Source of the DNA: a bacterium
GTDB lineage: Bacteria; Latescibacterota; Latescibacteria; Latescibacterales; Latescibacteraceae
DNA: 64,000 bases
Assembly: GCA_021372535.1 (NCBI GenBank)
Contig: JAJFUH010000135.1
Coordinates: forward strand, 18,895-82,894
Direction of reading: 5' to 3'
Shown: positions 61,892 to 64,000 of the stretch, one piece after another
Position numbering within the stretch: the stretch's first letter is position 1
Layout: every line of letters begins with the position of its first letter
Notes under the pieces: model-generated
The model's input: the letters and a program-made list of their open reading frames with translations, nothing else
Database searches by the model: none
Told to the model about the DNA's origin: nothing
Translations under genes and position numbers: made by a program

Positions 61892-64000
61892 ATGAGCTCT
61901 AATTTTCTGAAAATTACTCTCAGAAACATTCAGCGGTTCAAAGTCAATTCCCTTATAAATCTTTCGGGTCTCGCTATCGGTATGGCATGCTGTATATTCA
62001 TTTTTCTGTACCTCCAGCATGAACTGAGTTATGATTCTTTTCATGAAAATGCCGGGACGATCTACCGTGTGGCCGTTGAATACGTTCCGGGCGGTCAGCC
62101 GGTCAAGTATGCCGTGGTACCGGGGCCTGTGGGACCGGCGCTTGCGAGCGAATTCCCGGAGGTTGTGGCTGCCGTCAGGTTCTGGCGTGACATTACACTC
62201 GAAAGTATGACCGTCGAGTACGGCAGAAACGTTTATAACGAAGAGCGGTTTTTTTTCGCCGATTCGAACGTTTTCGAGGTTTTCTCATTTCCGTTCCGGG
62301 AGGGCGACCCCGAGACGGCGCTTGGTGATCCTTTTGCCGTTGTTATCACCGAAGACATGGCCAGAAGGTATTTTCATGATGAGAATCCGATCGGTAAGGT
62401 CATCACGGTGAACATGGGCACCGCCCACGATTTTAAAGTAACCGGAATTCTCAAAAATATACCCCGGAATTCCCACATCAGATTCGATTTCCTCGCCTCG
62501 ATGGCAAGCCTCAGTGACATACAGGGCTACCACCTCATGAACTGGCGGCATGCGAGTTTCTACACGTACCTGATGCTGCAGAATCAGGAGCTGCGCGATT
62601 CACTCGAGGGGGATTTCCCCTCTTTTTTACGGAATCATTACGGTGATGAGGAAAGCGCCCGTATGAAGCTGTTTCTTCAGCCGTTGAGAAGCATACATCT
62701 TCATTCGCACCTGGAAGACGAACTGGAGATAAACGGAAATATAAGTCATGTCTATGCTTTTTCCGTCGTGGCTTTTTTTGTCCTGCTCATTGCCTGTATC
62801 AATTTCATGAACCTCACCCTGGCACAATACGCGGCCCGGACACGTGAAGTGGGTATTCGGAAAGTACTGGGGGCATATTGTTCACAGCTTGTCCGGCAGT
62901 TTCTGGGTGAATCGTTTGTTTTTGCACTGTTCGCGCTTGTCATTGCGCTCTCGCTCGTGGAAATCTGTCTTCCCGGGTTTAACAGGCTTACGGGAGAAGA
63001 TCTGGTATTCAGATACGGGAGCAATCTGACCATGATACTTGTGTTGATCGGTATCATAGTTTTTGTCGGATTTATTTCGGGCATTTATCCTTCTTTTCGC
63101 CTGTCTACCTATGAAACAGCGGGTATTCTCAGGGGGAAACCGGAAAAAATCAAAGCGAGTGCACTTCTGAGAAAAACACTCGTTGTTGTTCAGTTCGCTA
63201 TCTCGATAATTCTTATCATCGTCTCGGCGCTGATATATGAGCAGCTCCACTTTGTCAAAAATAAGCGTCTGGGTTTCTCGAAGGAGCTTGTGGTCGTCAT
63301 GCCCATGCGCGAACGGCACATGCAGCTCAATTACGAATTCCTTAAACAGGATATCCTCAGGGATTCAAGGATTATCAGCGCAACGGCGTCATCGAATATT
63401 CCTTTCGGGCCCGTCATTCCGCAGCGCAGGGAATTTCTTCCCGAGGGAGCCCGAAAAGACGATTTCAGTGCGCTGTTCTGCATTTTTGTCGATCAGGACT
63501 ATCTTAAAACATTCGGTATTACCTTGATAAAAGGAGAAAATTTTTCACCGTCGATTCAGGGTACTTCCTTTATCCTCAACGAAACGGCTGTCCATGAAAT
63601 CGGATGGGACGATCCCATCGGGAAAAAACTCGCTCACTGGGCTCCCCAGACGGGTACGGTAATAGGTGTCGTACAGGATTTCAATTTCATGTCCCTCCAT
63701 CACAGGATTGAACCGCTCGTGCTGTTCTTTTCACCTCAGTGGTTCCAGTATTTTTCTGTCAGGATACAGTCGGATGATGTGCCGGGGACGCTCGCGTTTA
63801 TCGAGAAAAAATGGCGGGACTGGTTTCCCCGGAGCCCGTTTGAATATTCGTTCCTCGATAATCATGTCGGCGAACAGTACCGTGCTGATAACCGTCTCGG
63901 AAGCATGATCGGTATATTCTCGCTGGTTGCCATTTTTATTGCCTGCATCGGGCTTTTCGGTCTGACTTCCATAACAATTGAAGAGCGAAAGAAGGAAATC
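61892..64000 (+). CDS. MacB-like ABC transporter permease, 3' end beyond window
   Basis: A partial protein of 703 codons to the window edge. An N-terminal membrane segment (about 21-45) is followed by the MacB periplasmic core domain (about 46-280), with ENPIGKVITVNMG and KVTGILKNIP in the family pattern. Three FtsX-type membrane segments (about 285-312, 330-360 and 380-402) come next, with TREVGIRKVLGA between the first two. A second half begins with RKTLVVVQFAISIILIIVSAL (about 425) and repeats the core (DPIGKKLAHW, GVVQDFNFMSLH), ending at GLTSITIEERKKEI. This two-half, eight-helix form is the ABC permease of Bacteroidota-like and Gemmatimonadota-like genomes. A substrate is not indicated. 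Confidence 0.9.
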   Translation, partial: MSSNFLKITLRNIQRFKVNSLINLSGLAIGMACCIFIFLYLQHELSYDSFHENAGTIYRVAVEYVPGGQPVKYAVVPGPVGPALASEFPEVVAAVRFWRDITLESMTVEYGRNVYNEERFFFADSNVFEVFSFPFREGDPETALGDPFAVVITEDMARRYFHDENPIGKVITVNMGTAHDFKVTGILKNIPRNSHIRFDFLASMASLSDIQGYHLMNWRHASFYTYLMLQNQELRDSLEGDFPSFLRNHYGDEESARMKLFLQPLRSIHLHSHLEDELEINGNISHVYAFSVVAFFVLLIACINFMNLTLAQYAARTREVGIRKVLGAYCSQLVRQFLGESFVFALFALVIALSLVEICLPGFNRLTGEDLVFRYGSNLTMILVLIGIIVFVGFISGIYPSFRLSTYETAGILRGKPEKIKASALLRKTLVVVQFAISIILIIVSALIYEQLHFVKNKRLGFSKELVVVMPMRERHMQLNYEFLKQDILRDSRIISATASSNIPFGPVIPQRREFLPEGARKDDFSALFCIFVDQDYLKTFGITLIKGENFSPSIQGTSFILNETAVHEIGWDDPIGKKLAHWAPQTGTVIGVVQDFNFMSLHHRIEPLVLFFSPQWFQYFSVRIQSDDVPGTLAFIEKKWRDWFPRSPFEYSFLDNHVGEQYRADNRLGSMIGIFSLVAIFIACIGLFGLTSITIEERKKEI

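Overview
The window comes from a Gram-negative bacterium of roughly even base composition, densely coded on both strands, with no prophage, transposase, CRISPR array or rRNA. A type IV pilus secretin, SurA, several predicted outer-membrane beta-barrels and signal peptides with lipoboxes show an outer membrane. Start sites carry clear Shine-Dalgarno sequences (GTG and TTG starts included). At least ten intergenic sites resemble TTGACA / 17-18 bp / TATAAT promoters, which argues against Bacteroidota proper. The MacB-like ABC permease, the many FN3/Ig-like surface lipoproteins and the short pilMNOPQ cluster would fit an uncultivated lineage around the FCB group. That placement is inference only.

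Layout. 1-4417 (minus): valS, cut by the window edge, and a CoA-disulfide-reductase-type flavoprotein with a rhodanese domain. 5151-12791 (plus): an SGNH-hydrolase lipoprotein, a 1225-residue exported GH42-like protein and a 1005-residue outer-membrane barrel candidate. 12917-26661 (plus): type IV pilus genes pilD, pilT and pilM-N-O-P-Q, followed by a 1931-residue lipoprotein of about 18 Ig-like repeats and a small barrel protein. 26700-27980 (minus): an FN3 lipoprotein. 28366-30768 (plus): a SpoU methyltransferase, a repeat-rich spacer and an unknown protein. 30857-40184 (plus): mfd, two SurA-type chaperones, a methyltransferase, and ftsE-ftsX-envC. 40270-42939 (minus): an RNase HI, a zinc-ribbon coiled-coil protein, a Nif3 protein and two tRNAs. 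43160-44708 (plus): 5-formyl-THF cyclo-ligase and a YhaM-like exonuclease. 44783-51668 (minus): an ABC-2 exporter and a galactose operon (galT-galE-galK-sugar/Na+ symporter). 52285-64000 (plus): a KaiC-like/ATP-grasp fusion, gltB-gltD and a MacB-like ABC exporter running off the end.

How the parts work together. PilT powers pilus retraction; PilM/N/O/P link the inner-membrane motor to the PilQ secretin; PilD matures pilins. The pilin and pilB/pilC genes lie elsewhere. The giant Ig-like lipoprotein lies directly behind pilQ and is the best candidate in the window for an undescribed pilus-linked or surface adhesion factor. Mfd, the PPIases and FtsEX-EnvC form a housekeeping block for repair, outer-membrane protein folding and septal wall hydrolysis. 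The gal operon imports galactose with sodium and converts it through the Leloir pathway.

Non-coding points of interest: a promoter-leader-terminator unit just before pilM, structured leaders before pilT and the SpoU gene, a terminator between the tRNAs and Nif3, and several families of intergenic palindromes or short tandem repeats, including an inverted pair of AAGGCA-type repeats around gltBD.
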